Source of the DNA: an uncultured Clostridia bacterium
GTDB taxonomy: Bacteria > Bacillota > Clostridia > Lachnospirales > Bianqueaceae
NCBI GenBank assembly: GCA_947570515.1
Contig: CANOUM010000129.1
Coordinates: forward strand, 1 to 5,289
Direction: 5' to 3'
Length of the DNA: 5,289 bases
Under the pieces are notes generated by a model that had not been told where the DNA came from, did no database searches, and saw only the letters and a program-made list of their open reading frames with translations. Both the position numbers and the translations under genes were made by a program. Shown here one piece after another: positions 4,738 to 5,289 of this stretch (position 1 is its first letter; every line of letters begins with the position of its first letter).

Positions 4738-5289
4738 ATGAAAAAGGGTGTTATTTTAATCGGCGAACCAATGGGCCTTTTGATGGCGCAAAGTGAAGGG
4801 CCGCTCGATACCGCAGCAGGCTATTCTCTGGCAGTTGCCGGCGCAGAACTCAACGTCGCCATCGGACTGGCCCGGCTGGAGCATACCGTTACCTATATGA
4901 CCAAGCTGGGTTCTGACCCGTTTGGACGCGTTGTTACCCATTGTCTGGCAGAAAATAAGATTGACACGCAGCTCATTCGCTACAGCGCGTCGCATACAAC
5001 CGGCTTCATGCTAAAAAGCCTTGTTTCCAGCGGCGATCCCGAGATCTTTTATTATCGAAAGGGATCCGCCGCCTCTACCCTCTCTGCTGCAGATATCGAT
5101 GAAATTGATTTTTCTCATTGCGCTCTGCTGCACTTGACCGGTATCTTTCCGGCTCTGTCTGAAAGCACACGTGAGGCTTCTTTTTATGCCATTCAAAAGG
5201 CCCGTGAAGCCGGCGCCAAGATCAGCTTTGATCCCAACCTGCGCCCGCAGCTCTGGCCTAGTCAGGAGATCAAGGTCTCTACGCTCAAC
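4738..5289 (+). CDS. kdgK: PfkB-family sugar kinase, probable 2-keto-3-deoxygluconate kinase (partial, cut by window edge)
   Basis: The first 184 codons of a ribokinase/PfkB-fold kinase, open to the window end. KDG kinases phosphorylate 2-keto-3-deoxygluconate at O6 in the breakdown of pectin and uronic acids. Visible features: the N-terminal strand with GEPMGLL (9-15), where KDG kinases typically have GEPM; the PfkB glycine-rich sugar-binding segment VAGAELNVAIGLARLEH (33-49), resembling PfkB signature 1; KLGSDPFGR (56-64); SSGDPEIFYYRKGSAAS (97-113), a KDG-kinase-like stretch; LHLTGIFPALSES (131-143); and ISFDPNLRPQLWP (162-174). The C-terminal GAGD motif with the catalytic aspartate is outside the window. 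The ATG at 4738 follows GGAGG (4722-4726) by 11 nt, a little long, but no better start exists. It has its own promoter and no clear functional link to nitrogen assimilation. Fructokinase or another PfkB sugar kinase is the main alternative. Confidence 0.88.
   Translation, partial: MKKGVILIGEPMGLLMAQSEGPLDTAAGYSLAVAGAELNVAIGLARLEHTVTYMTKLGSDPFGRVVTHCLAENKIDTQLIRYSASHTTGFMLKSLVSSGDPEIFYYRKGSAASTLSAADIDEIDFSHCALLHLTGIFPALSESTREASFYAIQKAREAGAKISFDPNLRPQLWPSQEIKVSTLN

Overview
The window looks like chromosomal DNA from an anaerobic low-to-mid GC Firmicute of the class Clostridia. The evidence is strong GGAGG-type ribosome binding sites, near-consensus TTGACA/TATACT promoters, U-tract intrinsic terminators, a type I glutamine synthetase paired with an ANTAR-domain regulator, and a separate type III glutamine synthetase. 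I cannot name the genus. The gene content is metabolic, with no sign of phage, transposon or CRISPR sequence.

Layout. On the minus strand, read right to left, lies a tight probable operon: type I glutamine synthetase (2292-991), an ANTAR-domain regulator with a degenerate receiver domain (968-399), and the N-terminal 128 codons of carbamoyl-phosphate synthase small subunit carA (386-1, running off the window edge). Gaps are 22 and 12 nt, and the carA Shine-Dalgarno directly abuts the regulator's stop codon. On the plus strand are a full-length type III glutamine synthetase (2561-4657) and, after 80 nt carrying its own promoter, the first 184 codons of a PfkB-family sugar kinase resembling 2-keto-3-deoxygluconate kinase (4738-5289, cut by the window edge).

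The most interesting part is the 268-nt divergent intergenic region (2293-2560). It holds two back-to-back promoters, each with TTGACA, a 17-nt spacer and TATACT. Each fires into a short leader that can fold in two mutually exclusive ways. One is a small hairpin with a hexanucleotide loop (AAGGAC or AAAGGC) that has A at loop position 1 and G at position 4, the known signature of ANTAR-protein RNA targets. The other is a long intrinsic terminator whose 5' arm takes over part of that hairpin. The ANTAR protein encoded in the minus-strand operon is the obvious candidate to stabilise the hairpins and allow readthrough into both glutamine synthetases.

Proposed working model (inference): transcription starts constantly in both directions but stops in the leaders unless the ANTAR protein binds. 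Binding would switch on both ammonia-assimilating enzymes, the regulator itself (a feedback loop) and carA, whose product consumes glutamine. The regulator's receiver-like domain lacks the phospho-acceptor aspartate, so its signal is probably not a histidine-kinase phosphate; what it senses is open.
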